A DNA stretch of 64,000 nt from Streptomyces sporangiiformans (GCF_005768555.2 NZ_VCHX02000352.1:1-64000), one strand, 5' to 3'; numbered from the stretch's first letter, positions 23,559 to 33,923 are shown. Notes: generated by a model from the letters alone, not told the origin. A program made the numbers and translations.

Positions 23559-24527
23559 GTGACCGACGCCTCCGCTACGGCAGCCCGTCGACCCGGTGAG
23601 CAGCCGCTCGCCGCGCTCGGCCTGAGCGCGCCCGACCTCTCCCCCGCCGACGCCTCGCCGCACACGTTCCCCGAGGGCGGCCGCTGGCGCACCGAGATCC
23701 CTTCGTGCGAGGGGCCGGAGGCGCTGGCCGTGGTCCTCAAGGAGGCCTCGCGGCTCGATGTGCCGATCCACCGGATCAGCCAGGGCAGCGGTGTCTGGAT
23801 GCTGACCGACGCCGAGATCACCGAGATGGTCGAGGCCACCGGCGAGCGTGACATCGAGCTCTGCCTCTTCACGGGCCCGCGCGGCACCTGGGACATCGGC
23901 GGTTCGACCCGTACCGACTCCCGGGGCGGCGGTCTGCGCGCCCGTGGCCACGACGCGGTGGCCGGCTGCGTCGAGGACGCCATCAGGGCCACGGAGCTGG
24001 GCGTCAAGTGCCTGCTGGTGGCCGACGAGGGCGTGCTGTGGACCCTGCACCGCGCGCGCGAGGCCGGGATCATCCCCGCCGACACGACGCTCAAGGTCTC
24101 CGCGCTGATCGGCCCCGTCAACCCGGCCGCGTACGCCGTATACGAACAGCTCGGCGGCGACTCCATCAACGTGCCCAGCGATCTGACTCTCGATCACCTG
24201 ACGGAGATCCGCAGAACCAGCGCGGCCCCCATGGACATGTACATCGAGGCCCCCGACGATCTCGGCGGTTATGTGCGGATGTACGAGGTCGCCGAGCTGA
24301 TCCGGCGCGGCGCACCGCTCTACCTGAAGTTCGGTCTGTCCAAGGCTCCCGGGATCTACCCGTACGGTGCTCACATGCGGGACCTCACCCTGAGCACCGC
24401 CCGGGAGCGGGTGCGGCGTGGACGTCTCGCTCTGGACCTGCTCGCGCGGCACGGGGCGGACGGCGACATGGCTCCGCTGGGGTCGAGAATGCCCGGCAAG
24501 CTGAACCGATTCGCAATTCCCTCATAA
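23559..24527 (+). CDS. conserved hypothetical protein, putative barrel enzyme in sugar-acid locus
   Basis: A 322-residue cytoplasmic protein starting at GTG after AAGAAGGA. It has no signal peptide. Alternating strands and helices ([79 protein letters not shown]) look like a beta/alpha barrel, distantly reminiscent of peptidase U32-like or aldolase barrels. I recognise no named family with certainty. It sits between sugar-acid enzymes and a sugar ABC importer and has its own IclR-type site, so a catabolic enzyme role (an aldolase, dehydratase or isomerase acting on the keto-deoxy acid) is plausible but unproven. Confidence 0.65.
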   Translation: MTDASATAARRPGEQPLAALGLSAPDLSPADASPHTFPEGGRWRTEIPSCEGPEALAVVLKEASRLDVPIHRISQGSGVWMLTDAEITEMVEATGERDIELCLFTGPRGTWDIGGSTRTDSRGGGLRARGHDAVAGCVEDAIRATELGVKCLLVADEGVLWTLHRAREAGIIPADTTLKVSALIGPVNPAAYAVYEQLGGDSINVPSDLTLDHLTEIRRTSAAPMDMYIEAPDDLGGYVRMYEVAELIRRGAPLYLKFGLSKAPGIYPYGAHMRDLTLSTARERVRRGRLALDLLARHGADGDMAPLGSRMPGKLNRFAIPS

Positions 24528-24675
24528 CGTTCCGGCTAAACCCTCTTCACACAAGACCACACAGCCGGACACAATCCGACACGACCTCTTTCCGGTTTTT
24601 CCTTGCTTCGCCCCCAGAGCGTCATCGCCTAGTTCAGGCAGAGCTCCACCCCCCGACTTACCAAGGAAGTTGATC

Positions 24676-25788
24676 ATGCGCAACCGCAGAAGCGCCCTCG
24701 CCGCCATAGCCGCGACCGCCAGCCTCGCCCTCACCCTGTCCGCCTGCGGGCAGAACAGCGAGGGCGGCAGCGAGGAGAACAAGGGCGACGCCAAGGGCTC
24801 CACCGTCGGCATCGCCATGCCCACCAAGTCCTCCGAGCGGTGGATCGCCGATGGCGCCAACGTCGTCAAGGGCCTGAAGGCCAAGGGCTACAAGACGAAG
24901 CTGGTGTACGGCGAGGACGACCCGGACCAGCAGGTCTCGCAGATCGAGAACCTGATCACCCAGGGCGTCAGCGCGCTGATCATCGCCGCGATCGACAACA
25001 AGTCGCTGGACAACGTCCTCCAGCAGGCCGCCGACGCCAACATCCCGGTGATCTCCTACGACCGCCTGATCCTCGGCACCGAGAACGTCGACTACTACGC
25101 CTCGTTCGACAACGAGAAGGTCGGCGAGCTGCAGGGCGGCTACATCGTCGACAAGCTCGGCCTGAAGGACGGCAGCAAGAAGGGCCCGTTCAACGTCGAG
25201 CTCTTCGCCGGCTCGAACGACGACAACAACACCAAGTACTTCTTCCAGGGCGCGATGAACGTCCTGCAGCCGTACATCGACAAGAAGCAGCTGGTGGTCA
25301 AGTCGGGCCAGACCAAGCTGAACCAGGTCACCACCCTGCGCTGGGACGGCGGCACCGCCCAGAAGCGCATGGACGACCTGCTGACCTCCGCGTACAAGAG
25401 CGACCGCGTCGACGCGGTGCTCTCGCCGTACGACGGCATCTCCATCGGTATCCTCTCGGCGCTGAAGTCCGACGACTACGGCTCCAAGAGCAAGCCGCTG
25501 CCGATCGTCACCGGCCAGGACGCCGAGGTCGCCTCGGTGAAGTCGATCATCGCGGGCCAGCAGACGCAGACCGTCTACAAGGACACCCGCAAGCTCGCCG
25601 ACGTCGCCACCAACATGGTCGACTCCGTGCTGAACGACAAGAAGCCCGAGACGAACGACACCAAGACCTACGACAACGGTGCGAAGGTCGTGCCCGCCTA
25701 CCTGCTCGACCCGGTCAGCGTCGACAAGACCAACTACAAGGAGGTCGTCGTCGACTCGGGTTACATCAAGGAAAGCGACCTGAAGTAA
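24676..25788 (+). CDS. chvE: ChvE-type multiple-monosaccharide-binding lipoprotein
   Basis: A 370-residue substrate-binding lipoprotein of a CUT2 sugar ABC importer. The signal peptide ends in lipobox LSAC with lipidated Cys24. The mature part follows the pentose/hexose-binding fold ([44 protein letters not shown]). Relatives bind galactose, arabinose, xylose or glucose. The ATG at 24676 has the ribosome site AAGGAAG; a TTG two codons earlier is not favoured. It is the first gene of a three-gene transporter operon. I saw no TTCGAA-type site in the 148 bp before it. Confidence 0.92.
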   Translation: MRNRRSALAAIAATASLALTLSACGQNSEGGSEENKGDAKGSTVGIAMPTKSSERWIADGANVVKGLKAKGYKTKLVYGEDDPDQQVSQIENLITQGVSALIIAAIDNKSLDNVLQQAADANIPVISYDRLILGTENVDYYASFDNEKVGELQGGYIVDKLGLKDGSKKGPFNVELFAGSNDDNNTKYFFQGAMNVLQPYIDKKQLVVKSGQTKLNQVTTLRWDGGTAQKRMDDLLTSAYKSDRVDAVLSPYDGISIGILSALKSDDYGSKSKPLPIVTGQDAEVASVKSIIAGQQTQTVYKDTRKLADVATNMVDSVLNDKKPETNDTKTYDNGAKVVPAYLLDPVSVDKTNYKEVVVDSGYIKESDLK

Positions 25789-25820
25789 CCGCCGTTTTCT
25801 AAGGATTGGAAGGCACGACC

Positions 25821-27371
25821 ATGGCGGGACCCGTCCTGGAAATGCGCTCGATCGTCAAGACCTTTCCCGGCGTAAAAGCGCTGTCGGACGTCACACTGAC
25901 CGTCCAGCAGGGCGAGGTCCACGCCATCTGTGGGGAGAACGGCGCCGGCAAGTCGACCTTGATGAAGGTCCTCTCCGGCGTCCACCCGCACGGCACCTAC
26001 GAAGGGGAGATCCTCTTCGAGGGAGAGGTCTGCAGCTTCAAGGACATCCGGGCGAGCGAGCAGCACGGCATTGTGATCATCCACCAGGAACTGGCACTGG
26101 TGCCGTTTCTCTCCATCGCGGAGAACATCTTCCTCGGCAACGAGCACGCCACGCGCGGGCTCATCAGCTGGAGCGAGACGCTGAAGCACGGGTCCGAACT
26201 GCTGCGGCGGGTCGGACTGAGCGAGCACCCCGACACCCGCGTCGCCGACATCGGCGTGGGCAAGCAGCAGCTCGTGGAGATCGCGAAGGCGCTGTCGAAG
26301 AAGGTGAAGCTGCTCATCCTGGATGAGCCGACCGCCGCCCTCAACGACGAGGACAGCGGCAAGCTCCTGGACCTCATCCTGGAGCTGAAGAAGCAGGGCA
26401 TCACCTCGATCATCATCTCCCACAAGCTCAACGAGATCCGCAAGGTCGCCGACTCGGTGACGATCCTCCGCGACGGGCGCACCATCGAGACGCTCGACGT
26501 CAAGGCCGCGGAGACCACCGAGGACCGGATCATCAGCGGGATGGTCGGCCGCGACCTGGAACACCGCTTCCCGGAGCGGACGCCGCACCAACCGGAGGAG
26601 GGCGTCGCACCCGCCCTGGAGATCCGCGACTGGACCGTGCACCACCCGATCGACCAGCAGCGCAAGGTGGTCGACGATGTGTCACTCACCGTGCGGCGCG
26701 GGGAGATCGTCGGGATCGCGGGACTGATGGGCGCGGGCCGCACCGAGCTCGCGATGAGTGTCTTCGGGCGCACCTACGGCCGGTACGCGGGCGGCACGGT
26801 CCTCAAGGACGGCAAGGAGATCCGTACGAAGACCGTCCCGGAGGCGGTCAAGCACGGCATCGCGTACGTCACCGAGGACCGCAAGCACTACGGGCTCAAC
26901 CTCATCGACACGATCAACCGCAACATCTCGCTGAGCTCCCTGAAGAAGGTCGCGAAGCGCGGGATCGTCGACGAGCACGAGGAGCGCCAGGTCGCCGAGG
27001 GCTTCCGCAAGTCCATGAACATCAAGGCGCCGACGGTCTTCGAGCCGGTGGGCAAGCTGTCCGGCGGCAACCAGCAGAAGGTCGTCCTCAGCAAGTGGAT
27101 CTTCGCGGGTCCGGACGTGCTGATCCTGGACGAACCGACACGCGGCATCGATGTGGGTGCCAAGTTCGAGATCTACACGGTCATCGACAAGTTGGCTGCC
27201 GAGGGCAAGGCGGTCGTCTTCATCTCGTCCGAGCTGCCCGAGCTGCTCGGAATGTGCGACCGCATCTACACGATGGCCGCGGGACGGCTGACGGGTGAGT
27301 TCTCGCGGGCCGAGGCTTCTCAGGAAGCGCTGATGCGTCAGATGACGAAGGACAAAGAGGTAACACGATGA
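25821..27371 (+). CDS. mmsA: sugar ABC transporter ATPase, duplicated ATPase domains
   Basis: A 516-residue CUT2-type ATPase with two nucleotide-binding domains. The first has Walker [10 protein letters not shown] (38-46), signature [12 protein letters not shown] and ILDEPTAAL. The second has the degenerate GLMGAGRTE, signature [13 protein letters not shown] and [12 protein letters not shown], as is normal in the RbsA/MglA/GguA family. It powers uptake of the sugar bound by the ChvE-type protein. Translation starts at ATG 25821; the stop overlaps the permease start (ATGA). Confidence 0.95.
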   Translation: MAGPVLEMRSIVKTFPGVKALSDVTLTVQQGEVHAICGENGAGKSTLMKVLSGVHPHGTYEGEILFEGEVCSFKDIRASEQHGIVIIHQELALVPFLSIAENIFLGNEHATRGLISWSETLKHGSELLRRVGLSEHPDTRVADIGVGKQQLVEIAKALSKKVKLLILDEPTAALNDEDSGKLLDLILELKKQGITSIIISHKLNEIRKVADSVTILRDGRTIETLDVKAAETTEDRIISGMVGRDLEHRFPERTPHQPEEGVAPALEIRDWTVHHPIDQQRKVVDDVSLTVRRGEIVGIAGLMGAGRTELAMSVFGRTYGRYAGGTVLKDGKEIRTKTVPEAVKHGIAYVTEDRKHYGLNLIDTINRNISLSSLKKVAKRGIVDEHEERQVAEGFRKSMNIKAPTVFEPVGKLSGGNQQKVVLSKWIFAGPDVLILDEPTRGIDVGAKFEIYTVIDKLAAEGKAVVFISSELPELLGMCDRIYTMAAGRLTGEFSRAEASQEALMRQMTKDKEVTR

Positions 27372-28612
27372 GCACGGATGTGACCGCCAAGACGCCGGCC
27401 GGCGCGCCGCCCGGCAAGAGCGGATCGGCCGCGGACGACGGTCTGCTGAAGCTGATGCTGGAAGGCATGCGCCGCAACATGCGGCAGTACGGCATGCTGA
27501 TCGCGCTCGGCCTGATCGTGGCCCTGTTCGCCGTGTGGACCAACGGCGACCTGATCCTGCCTCGCAACGTCTCCAACCTCGTGCTGCAGAACAGCTACAT
27601 CCTGATCCTCGCGATCGGCATGATGCTGGTCATCATCGCGGGCCATATCGACCTGTCGGTCGGCTCGCTCACCGCGTTCGTCGGATCGATCGCCGCGGTA
27701 CTGATGGTCAACCACGACATGGCCTGGCCCCTGGCCGTGGTCCTGTGCCTGGTGCTGGGCGCGGCCGCGGGCGCGATGCAGGGCTTCTTCATCGCGTATC
27801 TGGGGATACCGTCCTTCATCGTCACCCTCGCCGGAATGCTGCTCTTCCGCGGTCTGACGGAGATCTTCCTGAAGGGCCAGACGCTCGGCCCGTTCCCGGA
27901 CGGGCTGCAGAAGGTCTCCAACGGCTTCCTGCCCGAGGTCGGTCCGAACACCAACTACCACAACCTCACGCTGCTGCTCGGCTTCGGCCTGATCGCGTTC
28001 GTGGTGATCCAGGAGGTCCGCGACCGCAGGCGGCAGCAGGAGTTCTCCCTCGATGTGCCCCCGGTCAAGCTCTTCCTGCTCAAGCTCGTCGCGCTGATCG
28101 CCGCCCTTCTCACCGTCACGATGCTGCTCGCCAGCTACAAGGGCGCCCCGGTGGTCCTGCTGATCCTCGGCGTCCTGGTCGTCGGCTTCGGCTATGTCAT
28201 GCGCAACGTCGTCATCGGCCGCCACGTGTACGCGATCGGCGGCAACCTGCCCGCGGCCAAGCTGTCCGGTGTGAAGGACAAGAAGGTCACCTTCCTGGTC
28301 TTCCTGAACATGGGCATGATGGCGGCCCTGGCGGGTCTGGTCTTCGCGGCCCGCTTCAACGCGGCCTCGCCCAAGGCCGGCCTCAACTTCGAACTGGAGG
28401 CGATCGCCGCCTCGTTCATCGGCGGTGCGTCGATGAGCGGTGGCGTCGGCACGGTCCTCGGCGCCATCATCGGCGGCCTGGTCCTGGGTGTGCTGAACAA
28501 CGGCATGAACCTCGTCGGCGTCGGCACCGACTGGCAGCAGGTCATCAAGGGCCTGGTGCTGCTCGCGGCGGTCGGCTTCGACGTGTGGAACAAGCGCAAG
28601 GTCGGTTCGTAA
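27368..28612 (+). CDS. mmsB: sugar ABC transporter permease
   Basis: A 414-residue inner-membrane permease of the GguB/MmsB type, longer than RbsC because of an insert between membrane segments (about residues 210-230, [18 protein letters not shown]). Around ten hydrophobic helices are visible, with the CUT2 motif [10 protein letters not shown] and the conserved [20 protein letters not shown] near the C-terminus. It overlaps the ATPase gene by 4 bp. A stable GAAA-loop hairpin follows its stop. Confidence 0.93.
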   Translation: MSTDVTAKTPAGAPPGKSGSAADDGLLKLMLEGMRRNMRQYGMLIALGLIVALFAVWTNGDLILPRNVSNLVLQNSYILILAIGMMLVIIAGHIDLSVGSLTAFVGSIAAVLMVNHDMAWPLAVVLCLVLGAAAGAMQGFFIAYLGIPSFIVTLAGMLLFRGLTEIFLKGQTLGPFPDGLQKVSNGFLPEVGPNTNYHNLTLLLGFGLIAFVVIQEVRDRRRQQEFSLDVPPVKLFLLKLVALIAALLTVTMLLASYKGAPVVLLILGVLVVGFGYVMRNVVIGRHVYAIGGNLPAAKLSGVKDKKVTFLVFLNMGMMAALAGLVFAARFNAASPKAGLNFELEAIAASFIGGASMSGGVGTVLGAIIGGLVLGVLNNGMNLVGVGTDWQQVIKGLVLLAAVGFDVWNKRKVGS

Positions 28613-28625
28613 GAAACCCATAGGT

Positions 28626-28655
28626 CGTACGGGGGCCCGAAAGGGCCCCCGTACG
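28626..28655 (+). terminator. GAAA-tetraloop terminator after permease
   Basis: CGTACGGGGGCCC (28626-28638) pairs with GGGCCCCCGTACG (28643-28655) around GAAA. It is a very stable 13-bp hairpin between the transporter operon and galM. Confidence 0.85.
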
Positions 28656-28682
28656 CATGTGTGCACGCCACGGGAGGCAGCC

Positions 28683-29729
28683 GTGAAGGAGCTCTTCGGC
28701 AAGCTCGCCGACGGGACGGAGATCCACCGCTGGTCGCTGGAGAACGGCGGGACGCGTCTGAAAGTCCTGTCGTACGGGGGGATCGCGCAGTCCCTGGAGA
28801 TCCCCGACACCCGCGGCCGCCACGCGAACGTGTCCCTGGGCTTCGCCGCCATCGAGGACTACGTCGCCTCCAGCCCGTACTTCGGCGCGCTGATCGGCCG
28901 GTACGGAAACCGTATGGCCGGCGGCGCGTTCACGCTGGACGGCGAGGCGTACCGGGTGAACGTCAACGACGGCGACAACAGCCTGCACGGCGGGGCCCAG
29001 GGCTTCGACAAGCACGTCTGGGACTTGGAGGCCTTCACCTCCGGCTCGGACGTCGGCCTGATCCTGCGTCACACCAGCGCCGACGGCGAGATGGGCTACC
29101 CCGGCACGCTGCGGACCAAGGTCACGTACACCCTCACCCGGCACGGCGACTGGCGCATCGACTACGAGGCCACCACCGACAAGGCCACGGTCGTCAACCT
29201 CACCAGCCACGTGTACTGGAACCTCGCGGGCGAGGGCAACGGCTCGGTGTACGACCACGAGCTGGAGATCGCCGCGTCCCGGTACACCCCGGTCGACTCG
29301 GGCCTGATCCCCACCGGTGAGCCGGCCGAGGTCGCGGGCACCCCCTTCGACTTCCGCCGTACGAAGTCCATCGGCGAGGACATCCGCGAGGCGGACCAGC
29401 AACTGGTGTACAGCCAGGGCTTCGACCACAACTGGGTCCTGGACAAGGGCGTCACGGCGGAGCCCGAGCACATCGCGACGCTGCGCGACCCGTCATCGGG
29501 CCGCACGCTCAAGATCGCGACGACCGAGCCGGGGGTGCAGTTCTACTCCGGGAACTTCCTCGACGGCACGCTCGTCGGCACCGGCGGCCACCTCTACCGT
29601 CAGGGCGACGCGCTGTGCCTGGAGACCCAGCACTTCCCGGACTCGCCGAACCAGCCGTCGTTCCCGTCCACCGTGCTGCGGCCCGGTGAGACGTACCGCT
29701 CGACGACGATCCACTCCTTCGGCGTCTGA
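28683..29729 (+). CDS. galM: aldose 1-epimerase (mutarotase)
   Basis: A 348-residue mutarotase that interconverts alpha and beta anomers of aldoses, bringing imported sugar into the form used by the next enzyme. NSLHGG with H102 and the catalytic H176 in TSHVYWNL are present, as is the catalytic glutamate in ETQHFPDSPNQP near the C-terminus. It starts at GTG 28683 after GGGAGGCA. It stands behind the sugar importer operon but after a terminator, so it may be expressed partly by readthrough. Confidence 0.94.
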   Translation: MKELFGKLADGTEIHRWSLENGGTRLKVLSYGGIAQSLEIPDTRGRHANVSLGFAAIEDYVASSPYFGALIGRYGNRMAGGAFTLDGEAYRVNVNDGDNSLHGGAQGFDKHVWDLEAFTSGSDVGLILRHTSADGEMGYPGTLRTKVTYTLTRHGDWRIDYEATTDKATVVNLTSHVYWNLAGEGNGSVYDHELEIAASRYTPVDSGLIPTGEPAEVAGTPFDFRRTKSIGEDIREADQQLVYSQGFDHNWVLDKGVTAEPEHIATLRDPSSGRTLKIATTEPGVQFYSGNFLDGTLVGTGGHLYRQGDALCLETQHFPDSPNQPSFPSTVLRPGETYRSTTIHSFGV

Positions 29730-29803
29730 AACCCGATGGGGAACGTCAATCTCCTCAGTTCTCCCATGGGTTGAACACAGCCACATTTCCGTTCGTATGA
29801 AGA

Positions 29804-29833
29804 GGCGGCCCGCGCATCCCCATGCGGGCCGCC
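29804..29833 (+). terminator. hairpin between galM and aminotransferase
   Basis: GGCGGCCCGC-GCAT and ATGC-GGGCCGCC form a stem with a 2-nt bulge and a CCCC loop, directly before the ribosome site of the next gene. A weaker imperfect hairpin at about 29729-29772 precedes it. Confidence 0.65.
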
Positions 29834-29851
29834 CCCACGGACGGAGGGTCC

Positions 29852-31594
29852 ATGGCCGACAATGTCACCTCGCTTTTCCGCAGCGGCGCGCACAGCCCGT
29901 CGATGGCCGCGCTGGCACGCGAGAGCGGGGAGGCGGGTCCGCTGGACTTCTGCATCCCGTGCAATCCGTACTTTCCGACCCCGGCGATGTTCGACGAGCT
30001 GTCGCATCGGCTGCGCGACATCATCACCTTCTATCCCAGCAGCGCGGACACCATCACCGGCGAGCTGTGCAATCTGCTCCAACTGCCCCCGCAGTGTGTC
30101 GCCATGGGCAACGGGTCCACCGAACTCATCACCTGGATCGACCACTTACTGGTACGCGAGTCCCTCGCCATCCCCGTCCCCACCTTCGGCCGCTGGACCG
30201 ACCAGCCGATGGAGACCGGCAAGCGCGTCGACATGTTCCCGCTCCAGGAGAGCAACGGCTTCGCACTCGACCCGGCCCAGTACATCCAGTTCATCCGCTC
30301 CCGGGGCAGCCGGGTCGCCGTCATCTGCAACCCGAACAACCCCGACGGCGGCTTTCTGCCGCGCCAGACGATCAACGCCTTCTGCGACGCCCTCGCCGAT
30401 CTGGATCTGATCGTCATCGACGAGTCGTTCCTGGAGTTCGCCGACGCGGAGGCCGAACCGAGCGTCGTCGAGGACGCGGTGATGCGCCCCAACGTGATCG
30501 TGCTGCGCAGCCTCGGCAAGAACTTCGGTCTGCACGGCGTGCGCTTCGGCTACCTCGTGGCCAACCCGAGTCTCGCGGGCAGGATCCGCTCCATGCTGCC
30601 CAAGTGGAACCTCAACTCCTTCGCGGAGACCGTGGTGTTCATGCTCCGGGACCACGGCGCCGAGTACATGGAGAGCCTGCACCAGGTCCGCCGTGACCGG
30701 CTGGACATGGCCCGCCAGCTCTCCCAACTGCCCGGTCTGACGGTGTATCCGTCGCAGGGCAACTTCCTCTTCGTGCGCCTCCCCGTGGGCGCCGAGGGCA
30801 CCGTGGTCCGGGATCGGCTGCTCACCGAGCACCGGATCCTGGTCCGCGAGTGCGGCAACAAGATCGGCTCGTCCAGTCGCTTCCTGCGGCTCGTGGTCCG
30901 GCCCCAGGTGGACGTGCGTCGCCTGGTGTCCGGCCTGGAGTCGGTTCTCTACGGGTCCAGGAGGGGAGCCGCCGTGCCCGAACCGGCTGGGGGTAACACC
31001 TACAGCTCGGGTACGGCGGCCGTGGACCGACTGGTCAGCTCGACCAACGGACAAGGAACGCAGGGGCTGGCCGCCGCGGCCCAGGCCCGGCAGCCGCAGG
31101 AGCTGACCGCGGCCCAAGCCCGGCAGGGTCAGGGGCAGGGGATGACCGCGGCCCAGGCCCGGGGGATGACGGCCCCCCAGTCCCGGGGGCAGGGAATGAC
31201 CGCGGCCCAGGCCCGGGGGATGCTGCCCGCCTCGGCGCAGGGCCAGCAGCAGGCCGCCGGACTCGCACCCGCCGCCTACGGCCAGCAGCAAGCCGCCGGG
31301 CTCGCACCCGTGGCGCAAGACCAACAGCAAGCCGCCGGTTTCGCCTCCATGAACCAAGGTCAGCAGCAAGCCGGGCTGGCCCCGGTGGCCCAGGGACAGC
31401 CCGAGCAGCAACCCTGGCTGACGCCGATGTCCGCCCAGGCGCAGCAGCAGCAAGCAGCCGGGCTGACTCCCGTGGCCCAGCCAGGCCCACAGCCGATGCC
31501 CCAGGCCACCGGCTGGCCGGCGGCGGCCTCCGGACCGGGTCTGTCCCAGGGCACCGCGTGGCCGGACGCCGCGGCGGGCAACCGCGCCGGCTGA
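29852..31594 (+). CDS. class I/II aminotransferase (histidinol-phosphate type) with repetitive Gln/Ala tail
   Basis: A 580-residue protein. Residues 1 to about 370 form a complete fold-type I PLP aminotransferase resembling histidinol-phosphate or CobD-type enzymes: NPNNPDGG at 160-167, the Schiff-base Lys223 in SLGKNFGLHGVRFGY, and an Arg-containing C-terminal domain. From about 400 to 580 a low-complexity tail follows, with repeats of GMTAAQARG and GQQQAAGLAPVA, which no aminotransferase needs. The start at 29852 follows GGAGGG. The tail has the same frame and codon bias, so it is not a frameshift artefact. The substrate is unknown; the tail may be a disordered interaction or condensate-forming segment. 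Confidence 0.85.
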   Translation: MADNVTSLFRSGAHSPSMAALARESGEAGPLDFCIPCNPYFPTPAMFDELSHRLRDIITFYPSSADTITGELCNLLQLPPQCVAMGNGSTELITWIDHLLVRESLAIPVPTFGRWTDQPMETGKRVDMFPLQESNGFALDPAQYIQFIRSRGSRVAVICNPNNPDGGFLPRQTINAFCDALADLDLIVIDESFLEFADAEAEPSVVEDAVMRPNVIVLRSLGKNFGLHGVRFGYLVANPSLAGRIRSMLPKWNLNSFAETVVFMLRDHGAEYMESLHQVRRDRLDMARQLSQLPGLTVYPSQGNFLFVRLPVGAEGTVVRDRLLTEHRILVRECGNKIGSSSRFLRLVVRPQVDVRRLVSGLESVLYGSRRGAAVPEPAGGNTYSSGTAAVDRLVSSTNGQGTQGLAAAAQARQPQELTAAQARQGQGQGMTAAQARGMTAPQSRGQGMTAAQARGMLPASAQGQQQAAGLAPAAYGQQQAAGLAPVAQDQQQAAGFASMNQGQQQAGLAPVAQGQPEQQPWLTPMSAQAQQQQAAGLTPVAQPGPQPMPQATGWPAAASGPGLSQGTAWPDAAAGNRAG

Positions 31595-31635
31595 CCACCG
31601 GCACCCGCCGCCGACCCGTCCGTCGGGGGCCTCGC

Positions 31636-32601
31636 CTAGATCTTCCCGGCCCCGGCTCCCGCCGTCACCGAGGCGATCACGGAGGAGGCCGGTTCCGCCG
31701 AGTAGCTGTACGGCGGGGAGGTGAAGCTGCCCGCCTGTGAGATCTCCGTGGCGGCACCGCCGAGGTCGTTGCCGCGCAGCACCGCGTACCCGTCGACGTC
31801 GCTGCTGCGGTTCGTCGTCACGGCGACCTTGGTCGACCGGAACACGTTGTTCTCCACGAGGACCTGGGCGCCCATCCGGGAGTGCACGGCGGTGTCGGCG
31901 CCGGCCACGTAGTTGTCGTAGAAGTGGCCGGTGCCGAAGCGCAGACTCGGGATGCGCGAGTAGATGTTGCTGAAGTGGTTGTGGTGGTACGTCACGCGCA
32001 GATGGCCGGTGTCCTCGCCCGCGTTGTTGTCGCTGTGGCCGACGAGTGAGCCCTTGAAGTGGTCCCGGAAGATGTTCCAGGACACCGTGACGAAGTCGGA
32101 CCCGTGGTTGATGTCGAGCAGACCGTCGTAGTAGTCCTTGTCGTGGTCGCGGTCCGCCGAGAAGGAGTTGTGGTCGATCCACACCTTCGTGGACTCCTGG
32201 ACGGTGATGCCGTCCGAGGGCGCGAGCGGTTTGCTGATGTTGAGGTTGCGTACGACGACGTTCGACACCTCCTTCAGGCGCAGCCCGCCGCCGGTGAAGC
32301 CGGACGACGAACCGACGCCCAGCACCGTGGTGTTGGAGCCGATGTCGACCTGTCCGCTCAGCGTGATCAGTCCGGAGACCCGGACCACCTTGGCCGCGTT
32401 TGTGGTGACGGCCGCCTTGAACGCCGCGAGTGTGCTGACGGTGACGGGGGTGGCGTTGCCGCCTCCCGTCGTGCCCGCGCCGAAACCGATCGGTGAGGTC
32501 TCGGCGGCCGTGGCGGTCAGGGCCGGGATGCCCAGGGCGAGGGCGGTGGCTCCGGCGCCGGAGAGGGCGATGAAACGGCGTCGGCTCATGGTGGGGCGCA
32601 T
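31636..32601 (-). CDS. secreted pectate lyase, PL1 family
   Basis: A 321-residue exported polysaccharide lyase that should cleave polygalacturonate by beta-elimination with calcium. The N-terminus carries a twin-arginine signal (SRRRFIALSG, with the cut near TAAA). The parallel beta-helix with VWIDHNSFSADRD and DGLLDINHGSDFVTVSWN supplies calcium-binding aspartates, and RIPSLRFG holds the catalytic arginine. The ATG at 32601 has the ribosome site GGAAGGGA. It lies downstream of the arabinanase, separated by a terminator, and shares the plant cell-wall theme of the region. Confidence 0.92.
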   Translation of the reverse strand: MRPTMSRRRFIALSGAGATALALGIPALTATAAETSPIGFGAGTTGGGNATPVTVSTLAAFKAAVTTNAAKVVRVSGLITLSGQVDIGSNTTVLGVGSSSGFTGGGLRLKEVSNVVVRNLNISKPLAPSDGITVQESTKVWIDHNSFSADRDHDKDYYDGLLDINHGSDFVTVSWNIFRDHFKGSLVGHSDNNAGEDTGHLRVTYHHNHFSNIYSRIPSLRFGTGHFYDNYVAGADTAVHSRMGAQVLVENNVFRSTKVAVTTNRSSDVDGYAVLRGNDLGGAATEISQAGSFTSPPYSYSAEPASSVIASVTAGAGAGKI

Positions 32602-32631
32602 ACGGATGTCCCTTCCGTGGGTGTGGGGGGT

Positions 32632-32675
32632 GCGCAGGCCCGCGAGGAGTGGGGGAAGAACACGCGGGCCTGCGC
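32632..32675 (-). terminator. terminator between arabinanase and pectate lyase
   Basis: GCGCAGGCCCGCG (32632-32644) pairs perfectly with CGCGGGCCTGCGC (32663-32675) around an 18-nt loop. It ends the arabinanase transcript on the minus strand. Confidence 0.8.
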
Positions 32676-32778
32676 GGGGATGGGGCCGGGACCGAACTGT
32701 GGGCGCGGCCCGGCGACCGCGGTCAGGCCGGGGGCCGGCCCCGTGACGGCGTAGCCGGTGGACGTGCCGACCGCAGGG

Positions 32779-33753
32779 TCAGTAGGCGACGGGCCATCCG
32801 CTGCTCCAGTTCAGAAGGTTGACACCGAGCTTCGGAGTTCCGTTGTCCTGGCCGTCGTAGTAGTGGTAGACGATCAGGTCGCCGTCCACATCGTTCATGA
32901 TCGACTGTCCGCCGGGGCCGATGTACCGGCCGTGCGACTCCAGCACGGGCGTACCACCGTTGTTCATCATCGCGACGCCGTTCTTGTCGCGGTACGGCCC
33001 GGTGACGCCGGTCGCCCGGCCGACCTTCACCTTGTAGGTGGAGCTCGTGCCGGCGCAGCATGTGTCGTACGAGGCGAACAGGTAGTAGTAGCCGCCCCGT
33101 TTGACGATGTACGGGGCCTCGACGGCCTTGGTCCCGGTGGGGCGCGACGCCAGCGAGTAGCGGGTGGTGTTGGACGAGAGCTGCTTCCCGGTCGACGGAT
33201 TGATCTGGATCATCTTGATCCCGGTCCACCAACTGCCGAAGGACAGCCACCACTTGCCGTCGTCGTCCACGAAGAGGTTCGGGTCGATGGCGTTGTAGTC
33301 GTTCGACGCGCTCGAGGTGTGGACGATGCCCTGGTCGGTCCAGCTGCCCGGCCGGCCGGTGCTCGAAGTCGCCAGCCCGATGGCCGAGTTCTGCGAGCCG
33401 AAGGACGAGACCGAGTAGTACAGCAGGTACTTGCCGCCGTGGTACGAGAGGTCGGGCGCCCAGGCCTCCGGCACGGAGGAGTACCGCGACCACCAGCTGG
33501 GCCGCGAGGAGAACGCGTCGGCGCCGCCGCTGAAGGCGATGCGGTCGGTGGAGGTGCGGTTGCTGATGCCTCCGCCGGTGGCGTACAGCAGGTACTGGCC
33601 CGACGAAGTGCGCAGCATCGTCGGGTCGTGGACCACGGTCGAGCCGGTGACGGTGCCCGGGTTCGGATATGCGGACGCCGAGCTCGGGACGAGCGCGAGC
33701 AGGATGGCCGCGGGGACGGCGAGAAGAGTGGTTCTTCGGGAGGTGCGGCGCAC
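32779..33753 (-). CDS. secreted GH43 arabinanase (paralog 1)
   Basis: A 324-residue exported family 43 glycoside hydrolase of the endo-1,5-alpha-L-arabinanase type. The signal peptide starts at GTG 33753 (ribosome site GGAGG) and ends near SASA (residue 28). The three catalytic acids are D43 (VVHDPTML), D157 (NAIDPNLF) and E212 (VEAPYIV). CCAGTSSTYKV is typical of this subfamily. A close paralog is encoded at 42972-43967. The promoter upstream is one of three matching promoter/operator elements. Confidence 0.92.
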   Translation of the reverse strand: MRRTSRRTTLLAVPAAILLALVPSSASAYPNPGTVTGSTVVHDPTMLRTSSGQYLLYATGGGISNRTSTDRIAFSGGADAFSSRPSWWSRYSSVPEAWAPDLSYHGGKYLLYYSVSSFGSQNSAIGLATSSTGRPGSWTDQGIVHTSSASNDYNAIDPNLFVDDDGKWWLSFGSWWTGIKMIQINPSTGKQLSSNTTRYSLASRPTGTKAVEAPYIVKRGGYYYLFASYDTCCAGTSSTYKVKVGRATGVTGPYRDKNGVAMMNNGGTPVLESHGRYIGPGGQSIMNDVDGDLIVYHYYDGQDNGTPKLGVNLLNWSSGWPVAY

Positions 33754-33805
33754 GCGGAGCCTCCTTGCGTGGGGGCGTGGGGGGGGAACAGCCCGTTCGG
33801 TCACG

Positions 33806-33871
33806 TTCGGCATTTTGAACGCCGGTCATGACTTCGAACGGGACCGTAGAATCGAACCCCTTGCGCGTCAA
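33806..33871 (-). promoter_or_regulatory. shared promoter/operator element, copy 1 (arabinanase)
   Basis: On the minus strand, TTGACG (33866-33871), a 17-bp spacer and TACGGT (33843-33848) form a clear promoter. The downstream flank, read on the plus strand, is ACTTCGAACGGGACCGTA, identical to the copy at 47.1 kb. A degenerate palindrome TTCGGCATTTTGAA (33806-33819) lies between promoter and gene. The spacer has AAGGGGTT where the other two copies have AAGCGCTT. Confidence 0.75.
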
Positions 33872-33923
33872 CGGTTCGCGCAGCACCTTCCAGCACGCCG
33901 GTCGTCGAATCGCGTTCGACAAC

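Noticed and set aside
30146-32182. A 678-codon open frame on the minus strand over the aminotransferase and pectate lyase genes
   Set aside because: It spans two real genes in another frame and has only low-complexity Gly/Leu/Arg sequence.
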